Part shown: positions 45,238 to 53,291 of the stretch, one piece after another
How positions within the stretch are numbered: the stretch's first letter is position 1
Layout: each line of letters opens with the position of its first letter
Source: Mucilaginibacter glaciei
GTDB lineage: Bacteria > Bacteroidota > Bacteroidia > Sphingobacteriales > Sphingobacteriaceae
Direction of reading: 5' to 3'
Assembly: GCF_014773245.1 (NCBI RefSeq)
Contig: NZ_JACWMX010000005.1
Coordinates: forward strand, 1-64,000
DNA length: 64,000 bases
Notes under the pieces: model-generated
The model's database searches: none
Seen by the model: the letters and a program-made list of their open reading frames with translations, nothing else
Told to the model about the DNA's origin: nothing
Made by a program: the position numbers and the translations under genes

Positions 45238-45732
45238 CTATTTTAAATCATACTGCACAACTACGGTTGGCAGCAAAGTTGCAGAGTTAAGCGGGATCTG
45301 GTCCTTGGATACGATGGGTTTGCGGGTGCGGTAAAAGGCATAAGCGGCCTTTTGTACTTCAGCTACACCGGTTTTTGGTTTATTAAACCCGATAGAGAAG
45401 GGGATAATAAAATCATGGAATTTCTCCTTGTTGGGGATGATCCACCTTTTACCCGATTTTTTTAACGCATCGATAACCGGCAGGGTGATCAGGAATTCAT
45501 CAGCGTAATAAATTACAATTTTGGATACGTTACCGTTGATGTCGGACGTAAATTTAAGGATGGCCATCCCGGTGGCTTTTTTCTTCACAATTTCGGGACT
45601 AACCACTACGCTATCCATAAAAAATTTAGTCATGACAGCACCGCCTCCCTGAAACGGAAAAGCGATGTCTTCCTGTGCTTTACTGTAAAGCGCCGATGTT
45701 AACAGCAGGGCAATGATGATCAGTTTTTTCAT
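45238..45732 (-). CDS. Secreted protein with TonB_C-like domain
   Basis: The 164-residue protein has a signal peptide (1-19, SKAQ). The segment GMAILKFTSDINGNVSKIVIYY and the following helix resemble the TonB C-terminal domain. It lacks a membrane anchor and a TonB box-binding linker, so its role is uncertain. Its start overlaps the stop of the methyltransferase gene. Confidence 0.7.
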   Translation of the reverse strand: MKKLIIIALLLTSALYSKAQEDIAFPFQGGGAVMTKFFMDSVVVSPEIVKKKATGMAILKFTSDINGNVSKIVIYYADEFLITLPVIDALKKSGKRWIIPNKEKFHDFIIPFSIGFNKPKTGVAEVQKAAYAFYRTRKPIVSKDQIPLNSATLLPTVVVQYDLK

Positions 45733-46907
45733 TATTCTGTTGGTTTTGGTTCGCGTTTGGTACCCTCATATAATTCGTACTCAAACAAGCGGCAATCCAG
45801 CTTGCCATTATAAAACTCAATACGGCGGCTTGGGCGCAGGCCAATTTTTTTAGCCAGATCTGCATTACCGGTAAATACATAGCCACGGTAACCCAGGCAT
45901 TGTTTCTTTAAAAAATCGCCAATGCGGGCGTAGGTTATTTCTAACTTGGTATGCACACCTAAACGTTCGCCATACTCCGGGTTAAACATGATCACACCCG
46001 GCTCGGCAGGTACTTCGGTATCTGCAAAATCACAAACAGCAAATTCTATCAAATGTTCTACCCCCGCGGTATTTGCGTTCTTGCGGGCAATATCGATGGC
46101 ATCGTCAGATATATCGGTAGCAATGATTTTAAAGTTGATCGCTTTTTTTGATTTGTCCTTGAGTTTACGCCGCTCCACAAAAAACACCTGCTCATCGTAA
46201 CCCATTAGGTGCATAAAGCCATAGTTCATCCGGAACAAGCCCGGATGCTTATCGGTAGCCAGTAAGGCGGCCTCGATAGCAAGCGTACCTGAACCGCACA
46301 TGGGGTTAATAAATGTACTGTTACGATCCCATTGCGTTGCCATAATGGTTGATGTAGCAAGGGCCTCCAACATAGGTGCCTTGCCCGGTATTTTACGGTA
46401 GCTGTGTTTAGCCAGCGTTTCGCCTGAAGTATCCAGGTATATATCGGCTTTATCATCCTGCCAGTACAGGTTGATGACGGTTTTGTTGGCATCTGCACCA
46501 GAGTTTGGCCTGATGCCCTTTTGCGCCTTTATCCTGTCGACAATGGCATCCTTTACCTTAACGTTGGCAAACAGCGGTGTCAGGATATGCTCGTTATTCA
46601 CGTTTGAAGTTACCGAAAAGTAGCCGCTAAAATCTATCAGCGTTTCCCACTCAATCTTCACCAGCTCTTCGTAAAGCTCGTTAGGGTTCTCGGCGGTAAA
46701 GCTTTTCAATAAATAAAGCACCTGGCTTGCGCAGCGCAGGTTAAGGTTAAGGGCAATGGTATCTGTAACGGTACCCATCAGCTCGATGCCTGTTTGGAAA
46801 ACGCGTGTAGGCTTATAGCCCAGCGCTTCAACTTCCTGCTGCAGGTAAGGCGAAAGCCTTTTGTTACAGGTAATAACGATTTTACTCTCGGTGTGGAAAA
46901 CTTGCAT
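45732..46907 (-). CDS. THUMP-domain class I RNA methyltransferase (RlmL N-terminal type)
   Basis: The 391-residue enzyme has a THUMP domain (about 55-160) and a Rossmann methyltransferase domain: NPMCGSGTLAIEAA (SAM site) and MFNPEYGERLG, the family variant of NPPYG. It should methylate N2 of guanosine in 23S rRNA. Confidence 0.9.
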   Translation of the reverse strand: MQVFHTESKIVITCNKRLSPYLQQEVEALGYKPTRVFQTGIELMGTVTDTIALNLNLRCASQVLYLLKSFTAENPNELYEELVKIEWETLIDFSGYFSVTSNVNNEHILTPLFANVKVKDAIVDRIKAQKGIRPNSGADANKTVINLYWQDDKADIYLDTSGETLAKHSYRKIPGKAPMLEALATSTIMATQWDRNSTFINPMCGSGTLAIEAALLATDKHPGLFRMNYGFMHLMGYDEQVFFVERRKLKDKSKKAINFKIIATDISDDAIDIARKNANTAGVEHLIEFAVCDFADTEVPAEPGVIMFNPEYGERLGVHTKLEITYARIGDFLKKQCLGYRGYVFTGNADLAKKIGLRPSRRIEFYNGKLDCRLFEYELYEGTKREPKPTE

Positions 46908-46986
46908 AATATTTCTGCGAATTTATGAATTAAATGCTCCCGTTTTAATTTGATACTATTAACTTTACATTTTAAATATTCTGATT

Positions 46987-47349
46987 ATGGAAGTTAAAGG
47001 TAAAGTATACGAAGTATCGGCAACCCAACAGGTTACCGAGTCATTAAAAAAGAGAGAATTAATACTGGAATATATTGAGAACCCTCAATACCCGGAGTAT
47101 TTAAAGTTTGAGGCTATACAAGACCGTTGCGCATTGCTTGACAATGTTAAGATTGGTGATGATGTAGAGGTTTTCTTTAATTTAAAAGGCCGCCCGTGGA
47201 CAGATAAAGCCGGTAAAAAATCTTATTTCAACTCCCTGCAATTATGGAAAGTGAATAGCTTAGGCAGCGCCGGTGCAGCCGCAACACCAGAATATGCAGC
47301 CCCTGCAGATATCAGCACATCTGCTGATGACGATGATCTGCCGTTCTAA
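46987..47349 (+). CDS. DUF3127 protein with SSB-like acidic tip
   Basis: The 120-residue protein has an OB-like core (residues 1-90, KREFILEY-like KKRELILEYIENPQYPEY) and a flexible tail ending SADDDDLPF, resembling the C-terminal tip of single-strand DNA-binding proteins (DDDIPF). The family is widespread in Bacteroidetes; function unknown. The tip suggests recruitment of DNA repair or replication partners. Confidence 0.88.
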   Translation: MEVKGKVYEVSATQQVTESLKKRELILEYIENPQYPEYLKFEAIQDRCALLDNVKIGDDVEVFFNLKGRPWTDKAGKKSYFNSLQLWKVNSLGSAGAAATPEYAAPADISTSADDDDLPF

Positions 47350-47393
47350 TTAATCGCAATTCCCCGTTTGCCTGGTCAAACGGTTGAAATATT

Positions 47394-47424
47394 AAAGGCC
47401 TTTCGAGATGATCGAAAGGCCTTT
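47394..47424 (+). terminator. Terminator of the DUF3127 gene
   Basis: AAAGGCCTTTCGA and its exact complement form a 13-bp stem with loop GATGA. The T-tract is short (TTTGTTG). It separates convergent genes and may work both ways. Confidence 0.85.
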
Positions 47425-47485
47425 GTTGTGGATGAAATATTTTTAAAAACGGGCAGGCCAGCTACAGATTACCTCCCACAGATCA

Positions 47486-48448
47486 TTAATTTTCTTTTAC
47501 TATCCGCTTGGTTACTGATTTTGCGCCCTGCTTAACAGTTAACATATAAACACCATTTAAGGGTATGTTTACTTTTTTGCTAAAACTGCCGGCTAATACC
47601 TTACCTGCCAGTAAGGTGGTGCCCTGGTTGTCCGTAAGCTTAACATCGGCGGTTGCCTTTGCGGGCAGGTTAAAACTCAAAAGTGTTTTACCTGTGCTAA
47701 ATTCGGGACTCAGGCTCAGGTCACTTAATATCAAACGGCCTTTTTCAGCTTCGGCCATCGGTCTGCCCCGTTCAGGCAATGCATCGGTAACCATAAAGCT
47801 GATGTGGGTACTAATGCCATCTTTATCGGTATTCTCAAAATCAAAGTTTTGTACATTACTGCCGCTCATTCTTAAGCGCATGGGTCTGTTACCCGGTCCG
47901 TTGTCTCTGTACGCGCGGTCTAACTCAATGCGCATCGGTCGGTCTTCCATTGTCTTGAACTGGCCCGGGCCGCCTCTTCTTTCTCTATTGGCATTTCCAT
48001 CAGCGGGGCTTAACCGGCGTAACCTCACCCTTGGCTGGTTAGGCTCAAGTGCATCATTATTGGTATAAAAATCGGTTTTATAAGGGCTTGAGGCTGGGTC
48101 TTCATTTCCGTTCATTTTGGGTAGCTGGTCGGTGTTGCTACTTTCCCTCAACAGGTTGTTGCCACGCAGATCTTTTCTACGGCGTACAATGATGTCTGCC
48201 TGGCCGTCTTTGCCATTTTGCCTGAAATTGATGGTGCTCATTTTGCCAATTTCCTGCATGGCATCGGCACGTTCCTGAGCATTTAGTTTTTTAATGTCCC
48301 TGCCGTTAATGGTGGTATCGCCGTTAATGATCTTGATTTCGATATCTTTTTGGGTTTGGGCCATTACCAACGGCGGCAGGCAAAGTATAGCAAACAGGCT
48401 TAACGAAAATATAGCTTCGAAGCCCGGTTTTGAAGTTAGCTTTTTCAT
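47486..48448 (-). CDS. Secreted protein with type IX (T9SS) sorting domain
   Basis: The 320-residue protein has a signal peptide (1-30, ending VMAQ), a charged Arg/Asn-rich middle and a C-terminal domain (about 245-320; SFNLPAKATADVKLTDNQG and NGVYMLTVKQGAKSVTKRIV) matching type A sorting domains. It is predicted to cross the outer membrane by the type IX system. The middle part is unrecognised. Confidence 0.82.
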   Translation of the reverse strand: MKKLTSKPGFEAIFSLSLFAILCLPPLVMAQTQKDIEIKIINGDTTINGRDIKKLNAQERADAMQEIGKMSTINFRQNGKDGQADIIVRRRKDLRGNNLLRESSNTDQLPKMNGNEDPASSPYKTDFYTNNDALEPNQPRVRLRRLSPADGNANRERRGGPGQFKTMEDRPMRIELDRAYRDNGPGNRPMRLRMSGSNVQNFDFENTDKDGISTHISFMVTDALPERGRPMAEAEKGRLILSDLSLSPEFSTGKTLLSFNLPAKATADVKLTDNQGTTLLAGKVLAGSFSKKVNIPLNGVYMLTVKQGAKSVTKRIVKEN

Positions 48449-48584
48449 TTTTATGACGATTTAAGATTATTATAACAAAATTAACAAACAGTTATTGTTC
48501 AAGTGTTTAAATGTAGCGTTTCAAATTGTTAAAAATTGTTAAAAGCAAGTGTAATCAGCTTAATTAAAATAATTTTGTGATTGC

Positions 48585-50402
48585 ATGAAAAAACGGAGCA
48601 TTGTTATTTTAATAGGGTTGATGGGTATTGCGCTTTTGGGCGTAGTAGTTATGCAACTGTATTTTTTGCGCCAGAGTTATTTAATGCAGTCAGATCTGTT
48701 CAGCAACACTGTTAATGAAGCCCTGAATAATGTAGTTACCAAAGTAGCCAAGCAGGATGCTAATAACTATTTGAACGCCCGGCTGCGAAAGGTTAATATG
48801 CCCGGCACCACCCTTGCCGAAAGAAAGACCCGCATCAGCATTAATGGCAGTATTACCGAGGTTAGTACTTCTGTAAAGCGGAAAAAGCGACAAACCAAAC
48901 GCGAACTTAAACTGGCCATGTTGCGTGATAGCCTGAAACGGATGATCATGCATAAAAAACTGGATGATGAGCAAGCTGCTCTGGCAAAAAAGGGATCACT
49001 CAATCTGCGTATCCGTGTAGAGGAATTTACAGATGAGTTTGGTGATGTACATGGCCGCTTTATCCCTGAGATTGTGCGGGCCGCACCGTTGCCAGTTAAA
49101 AGAAAGTTAACCAAGTTTGATACTATCCGCTATACCTACATCGACCCGCAATTTGGTAAGCAAGTCATATCCGAGATCAATATCAACCCCGAGTGGCAAC
49201 GTCGCCAGATAAAATTACAAAAGGAACGGCAGCTAAAGCAGATACAGAAAATGCTGGAGGTGGATTCTTTACAAAATGCACCGCAGGATAAAAAGAAATC
49301 GCTGGTGTTTGAAAACCTGGCCATTGAATATGGCAAAACAAACGAGCCGCTAAAAAACAGGTTGAACAGTTTCTGGATCGATTCCCTATTACGGTTCGAA
49401 CTGCATAACCGCGGTATCTTTTTGCCGTTCAGCTATGAAGTATCTACCGCGAACAGCGATTCGCTCATCTTTTCAAGCGCAATGGATGTTGATGGCCGTA
49501 AGCCCCAGTTTATTGCCGCCAATACTTATCAAAAGGCAATTTTTAATAATGAACTGATCAATGACCCCGGGATGATCAAAATCTCGTTCCCGCAAAAAAG
49601 CTCATTTATATTGGGTAATATGACGGCTACTATCGGCACAACCGGCGGCTTGCTCTTTGTGCTGATATTTTGCTTTGGGTTCACTATTTTCTCTATTCTT
49701 AAACAGAAAAAAGTTTCTGAAATGAAGATAGATTTCATTAACAACATGACCCACGAATTTAAAACCCCGGTATCAACCATTATGATAGCCAGCGAAGCTT
49801 TAAAGGATGAGGAGATTGCCCGCGATAAGACGCGGGTTGCGCGGCTGGCGAATGTTATTTATGAAGAGAACGTACGCCTGGGCAGCCATATAGAACGTGT
49901 GCTTAACATCGCGCGGATAGAGAAGAACGACTTTAAGCTGGATCAGAAACCGGTTGATGTAAATGAAATGATAACCATTGTGTTGGATAGCATGGCCCTT
50001 AAGCTGCATAAGGTTGATGCCGTTACCACTTTAAATTTAGATGCCGATAGCCCCGTAATAATTGCCGACGAGCTCCATTTTAGCAACGTATTATATAACC
50101 TGATAGATAACGCCATCAAATACAGCAGCGAATCGGCGGATATAGCCATTAGCACAATAAACAAAAATGGCCACGTTTGTATTAAAGTTGCCGATAAAGG
50201 CATTGGCATGAACCGCGACCAGCAAGCTAAGATATTTGAGCAGTTTTACCGTATACCCACCGGCAATCTGCACGACGTTAAGGGTTTTGGCTTGGGCTTA
50301 AGCTATGTTAATACGATAGTGAAGCGTATGGATGGAACCATCAGTGTACGATCTGAGAAAGATAACGGATCAGAATTTGAATTGAAGTTCCCGGTTGCGT
50401 AA
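48585..50402 (+). CDS. Sensor histidine kinase with long periplasmic domain
   Basis: The 605-residue kinase has membrane helices near 8-27 and 345-365 enclosing a large extracytoplasmic sensor domain rich in Lys and Arg, then HisKA with His390 (NNMTHEFKTPVS), and HATPase boxes NLIDNAIKYS and GFGLGLSYVNTI. The partner regulator gene follows at 50530. Signal unknown. Confidence 0.93.
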   Translation: MKKRSIVILIGLMGIALLGVVVMQLYFLRQSYLMQSDLFSNTVNEALNNVVTKVAKQDANNYLNARLRKVNMPGTTLAERKTRISINGSITEVSTSVKRKKRQTKRELKLAMLRDSLKRMIMHKKLDDEQAALAKKGSLNLRIRVEEFTDEFGDVHGRFIPEIVRAAPLPVKRKLTKFDTIRYTYIDPQFGKQVISEININPEWQRRQIKLQKERQLKQIQKMLEVDSLQNAPQDKKKSLVFENLAIEYGKTNEPLKNRLNSFWIDSLLRFELHNRGIFLPFSYEVSTANSDSLIFSSAMDVDGRKPQFIAANTYQKAIFNNELINDPGMIKISFPQKSSFILGNMTATIGTTGGLLFVLIFCFGFTIFSILKQKKVSEMKIDFINNMTHEFKTPVSTIMIASEALKDEEIARDKTRVARLANVIYEENVRLGSHIERVLNIARIEKNDFKLDQKPVDVNEMITIVLDSMALKLHKVDAVTTLNLDADSPVIIADELHFSNVLYNLIDNAIKYSSESADIAISTINKNGHVCIKVADKGIGMNRDQQAKIFEQFYRIPTGNLHDVKGFGLGLSYVNTIVKRMDGTISVRSEKDNGSEFELKFPVA

Positions 50403-50529
50403 AATAGGAAGTCCGCAAGACTTAATAAGTAGGGAAGTACGTAAGTCGAATAGTTATCACGTTAAATATAGTTTTTCAAACCTTTCGGTATTCCGGTATT
50501 CCGGCTTCCGCACTAAACAACCACCTGTC

Positions 50530-51225
50530 ATGAAAAAAATACTACTTGTTGAAGACGACCCCAACCTTGGTTTGCTGTTGCAAGACTACCTGCAGTTAAA
50601 GGGTAAATTTGATGTAGTATTATGTAAAGATGGTGAAGAGGGCTTGCGTGCCTTTACCAAACAGACTTATGATTTGCTGATATTGGATGTAATGATGCCC
50701 AAAAAAGATGGGTTTACATTAGGAAAGGAGATTAGGAAGATAAACCCGCGCGTGCCCATCATTTTTGCGACGGCAAAGGCCATGATCGAAGATAAAACGC
50801 AGGCCTTTAATCTCGGCGGCGACGATTATATTACCAAACCCTTTAGGATAGAGGAGTTGCTGCTACGGATAAATGCCTTGCTAAAACGGACGGAAAGCCC
50901 GGCCGGGAAGCAAATTGACGATAGTCCCTCGCAATTTAAATTAGGCAAATACAATTTTGATTATACTTCGCAAACGATCATTCATGATGGGCTGATACAA
51001 AAGTTATCCACCAAGGAGGCCGAACTTTTACGCCTGCTTTGCCTTAAAAAGAACGAGGTACTTACCCGCGAAGAAGCCCTGCTTAATATATGGCATGACG
51101 ACAATTATTTTAACGGACGCAGTATGGATGTGTTTTTAAGCAAGATCCGTAAGTATCTGAAAGACGATCCATTGGTCGAGATCATTAACGTGCATGGCCG
51201 CGGATATAAACTCCTAATTAATTAA
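50530..51225 (+). CDS. OmpR-family response regulator
   Basis: The 231-residue regulator has a receiver domain with Asp53 (LLILDVMMP) and Lys in YITKPF, and a C-terminal winged helix (about 140-230; LSTKEAELLRLLCLKKNEV). The frame opens at 50395, but the domain begins MKKILLVEDD at 50530, so that ATG is chosen. Paired with the kinase upstream. Confidence 0.95.
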   Translation: MKKILLVEDDPNLGLLLQDYLQLKGKFDVVLCKDGEEGLRAFTKQTYDLLILDVMMPKKDGFTLGKEIRKINPRVPIIFATAKAMIEDKTQAFNLGGDDYITKPFRIEELLLRINALLKRTESPAGKQIDDSPSQFKLGKYNFDYTSQTIIHDGLIQKLSTKEAELLRLLCLKKNEVLTREEALLNIWHDDNYFNGRSMDVFLSKIRKYLKDDPLVEIINVHGRGYKLLIN

Positions 51226-51600
51226 TCGGCTTTAGGGGTGCCGGAAATATCTTCGCCAAAGTGAATAATATTGCCAGCATTATCCAGAATACTGAATTGG
51301 CGCATACCCACTCCACATCTTTTAGTTTACCGTTGGGGTTAACGACCCCTTGTGCTTTTAATTCTTCATAAAGCTCCTCAACCCCGGTTACGTTTATAAA
51401 CAGCCGGTTGCTTTGGGTATTTCGGGTTCTTTCGTAGGCTAGTGATGGACAGCTACCCCTTCACGGCTGAATATCAGATACCCGTCCCAACTGGAATGAA
51501 AGGTAAACCTCAGTTTTTCGGTATAGAACTTAACGGCCTCTTTTTCATTTAAAGAGGAAAGCATGGTATGGCTGTTTGTGCCAAAAAGGCAAAAAATGAT
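51222..51600 (-). pseudogene. Disrupted VOC-family (glyoxalase/bleomycin-resistance-like) gene
   Basis: Read on the minus strand, three frames in turn give a coherent VOC protein: EAVKFYTEKLRFTFHSSWDG to VAVHH then a TAG (51438-51440); NRLFINVTGVEELYEELKAQ; and MRQFSILDNAGNIIHFGED to a TAA at 51222. The breaks are single-base losses near 51438 and in the C-run 51307-51309. Either a decayed gene or two sequencing errors. The end overlaps the response regulator stop. Confidence 0.8.
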
Positions 51601-51643
51601 GTGCTAAAATGGTACAATATGAATTATTTGAACATCAGCTATG

Positions 51644-51688
51644 TGAATATTTTGTGATAATGTTCACAAAAATATTCAATTACTTTAG
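51644..51688 (+). promoter_or_regulatory. CRP/FNR-like palindrome and -7 box upstream of the beta-barrel gene
   Basis: TGTGA-TAATGT-TCACA exactly fits the CRP-type consensus TGTGAN6TCACA, inside a longer dyad TGAATATTTTGTGA/TCACAAAAATATTCA (51644-51678). TACTTTAG (51681-51688) is one mismatch from TAnnTTTG. A Crp-family activator or repressor is likely. Confidence 0.6.
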
Positions 51689-51860
51689 CGGCATGGGCAT
51701 AAAAGCTTTAAAATAAAATTGGTAAAAAAACTATTGTATTTGTCTAAAAATCAAGGAGGTTAACTTATCCGTTAAAAAATTAACGTTCCGTTTACTTAAA
51801 ATAATGGCCTTAATGGCATCGGTGGCATATCAATTGATAAACGATGTGAAAAACATCATT

Positions 51861-52439
51861 ATGAAAAAATTTACTTTACTTTTCGTTTTAGCAGTAGCAT
51901 TTGCTGCATCTGCGTCTGCACAGATCCAACAAGGCAATGTACTTGTAGGCGGTAACTTTACTAATCTTAACTTAGGCCTTAACGACCCAAAGGTATTCAG
52001 CCTGGATATTACGCCTAAGGCAGCATGGTTCGTACAAGACAACATTGCACTGGGTGGTTATGTAAACCTGGGTATCCAAACAGCTAAAAATTCTAACACT
52101 ACTACAAGCTACGGCGTAGGTGGGTTAGGCCGTTACTATACCGGTAAAGATGTTGAGGTTTTACGCCACGGCCGTTTCTTTGCCGAGGGTACTTTAGGTA
52201 TTGGTGGTGTTAACGTGAGCAATGGCGGCGGTAATACCAATGGCTTAAACTTTAGCGCAGGCCCTGGTTTCGCTTACTTTGTTACACCTAACATCGGGTT
52301 AGAAACTTTGTTAAAATACAATGGCTTGGGTGGTTTTGGTAGCCAGGGTTACCAAAGTAACTTGAATTTATCTTTTGGTTTCCAGATCTATCTGCCAGGT
52401 AAAGGTACCGCCAGAAAAGTGATGAACGACGTTAGATAA
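51861..52439 (+). CDS. Outer-membrane beta-barrel protein
   Basis: The 192-residue protein has a signal peptide (1-21, SASAQ) and eight or so amphipathic strands (VLVGGNFTNLNLGL, NIALGGYVNLGIQT, TTTSYGVGGLGRYY), typical of OmpA/OmpW-like eight-strand barrels. The frame opens at 51804, but the signal peptide begins at 51861. The mRNA leader is about 165 nt and contains an AAGGAGG at 51753 unconnected to a start, and a CGTTAA/TTAACG hairpin (51770-51785). Confidence 0.9.
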   Translation: MKKFTLLFVLAVAFAASASAQIQQGNVLVGGNFTNLNLGLNDPKVFSLDITPKAAWFVQDNIALGGYVNLGIQTAKNSNTTTSYGVGGLGRYYTGKDVEVLRHGRFFAEGTLGIGGVNVSNGGGNTNGLNFSAGPGFAYFVTPNIGLETLLKYNGLGGFGSQGYQSNLNLSFGFQIYLPGKGTARKVMNDVR

Positions 52440-52461
52440 TTAACAATTAACAAAAATTCCG

Positions 52462-52493
52462 AACGGTATCAGCAATCGCTGATGCCGTTTTTT
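52462..52493 (+). terminator. Terminator of the beta-barrel gene
   Basis: AACGGTATCAGC (52462-52473) pairs with GCTGATGCCGTT (52478-52489) with one G-U pair, loop AATC, then T's. Confidence 0.93.
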
Positions 52494-52523
52494 ATTGACC
52501 GGCATTTTGGCGATTAAGGAAAA

Positions 52524-52976
52524 CTATGTTAAATTTTCGAGGTCGTCTAAATCTTTAGACCGGGCTGATTTTTTCTTAGCAACGATCAAGTCATTTAAAT
52601 GGATGGTTCTTATATTTAGGCCGTCGTCGTTAAAGTATATAGCTTGTTTAAAGCAACTGTCAAATTCAAGCCCTAAAACTTCCACCATTATATCTATGGC
52701 AGAAGGGGGCCTTCCAAAGGTAAACACGTCGCTATTATTATCAAACAGGAATTTTTCTTCAGTCATGTCGAACACAGGCATCCCAAAATGGAGAAAAGCG
52801 AGCTTGATTTTTTTGTAATTTTCAAGCGTCCTGTCTACCCAGATATCCATATCGCCTGTAGTCCTGGAGTATCCGTGCAGTATAACAGAAAAACCGCCTA
52901 CTAAAATATACCTTACTTCGTTTGTATTTAACGCTTCAATAAAATCTTGAAAATCTTCTTTGAAAATATTACCCAT
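52524..52976 (-). CDS. Nucleotidyltransferase (AbiEii/MNT-like)
   Basis: This 150-residue protein has the NTase fold motif VRYILVGGFSVILHGYSRTT with catalytic acids in GDMDIWVD and a downstream third acidic strand (SAIDIMVEVL). The start at 52976 overlaps the upstream gene by 8 bp; the frame opens at 53027. Relatives are toxins (AbiEii) or antitoxins (MNT of HEPN/MNT); neither is settled here. Confidence 0.85.
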   Translation of the reverse strand: MGNIFKEDFQDFIEALNTNEVRYILVGGFSVILHGYSRTTGDMDIWVDRTLENYKKIKLAFLHFGMPVFDMTEEKFLFDNNSDVFTFGRPPSAIDIMVEVLGLEFDSCFKQAIYFNDDGLNIRTIHLNDLIVAKKKSARSKDLDDLENLT

Positions 52977-53178
52977 TGTTTCGGCGTCTGATACTAAAGG
53001 CGGTTTTATCCATCCTTGGCGGTTCATTCTCAGGGTAATTGAACGCTATGCTGTTTAAATAGTTCGCTATTTTTAACCTTTCCTGCCATGTCAGGCTTTT
53101 ATAGTAGGCAGCATGGTTGGAAGCTTCTTTAGCCGTTTGTGCTTTAAACGCAGTCCTGTCTAAACGGAAATTACTCAT
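52969..53178 (-). CDS. Small conserved partner of the nucleotidyltransferase, 69 aa
   Basis: The protein has a helical central part (AKEASNHAAYYKSLTWQERL) of a kind seen beside NTases in Bacteroidetes, and a near-repeat of LDRTAF / MDKTAFSIRRRNNG at its two ends. It overlaps the nucleotidyltransferase start. Function unknown; an antitoxin-like or adaptor role is inference. Confidence 0.75.
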   Translation of the reverse strand: MSNFRLDRTAFKAQTAKEASNHAAYYKSLTWQERLKIANYLNSIAFNYPENEPPRMDKTAFSIRRRNNG

Positions 53179-53291
53179 AATTCAAATATACCTCAAAATC
53201 TAAACTACGTGTAACAGATTTGTTAAATCGTTGGCGAAGTAATCATGGTTATTTTAAATAAGTTTGTTACTGATTAACTAACTGACTGAAA

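Noticed and set aside
50395-50529. Longer response regulator start overlapping the kinase stop
   Set aside because: The receiver domain begins at MKKILLVEDD (50530); the extra 45 residues are unlike any regulator.
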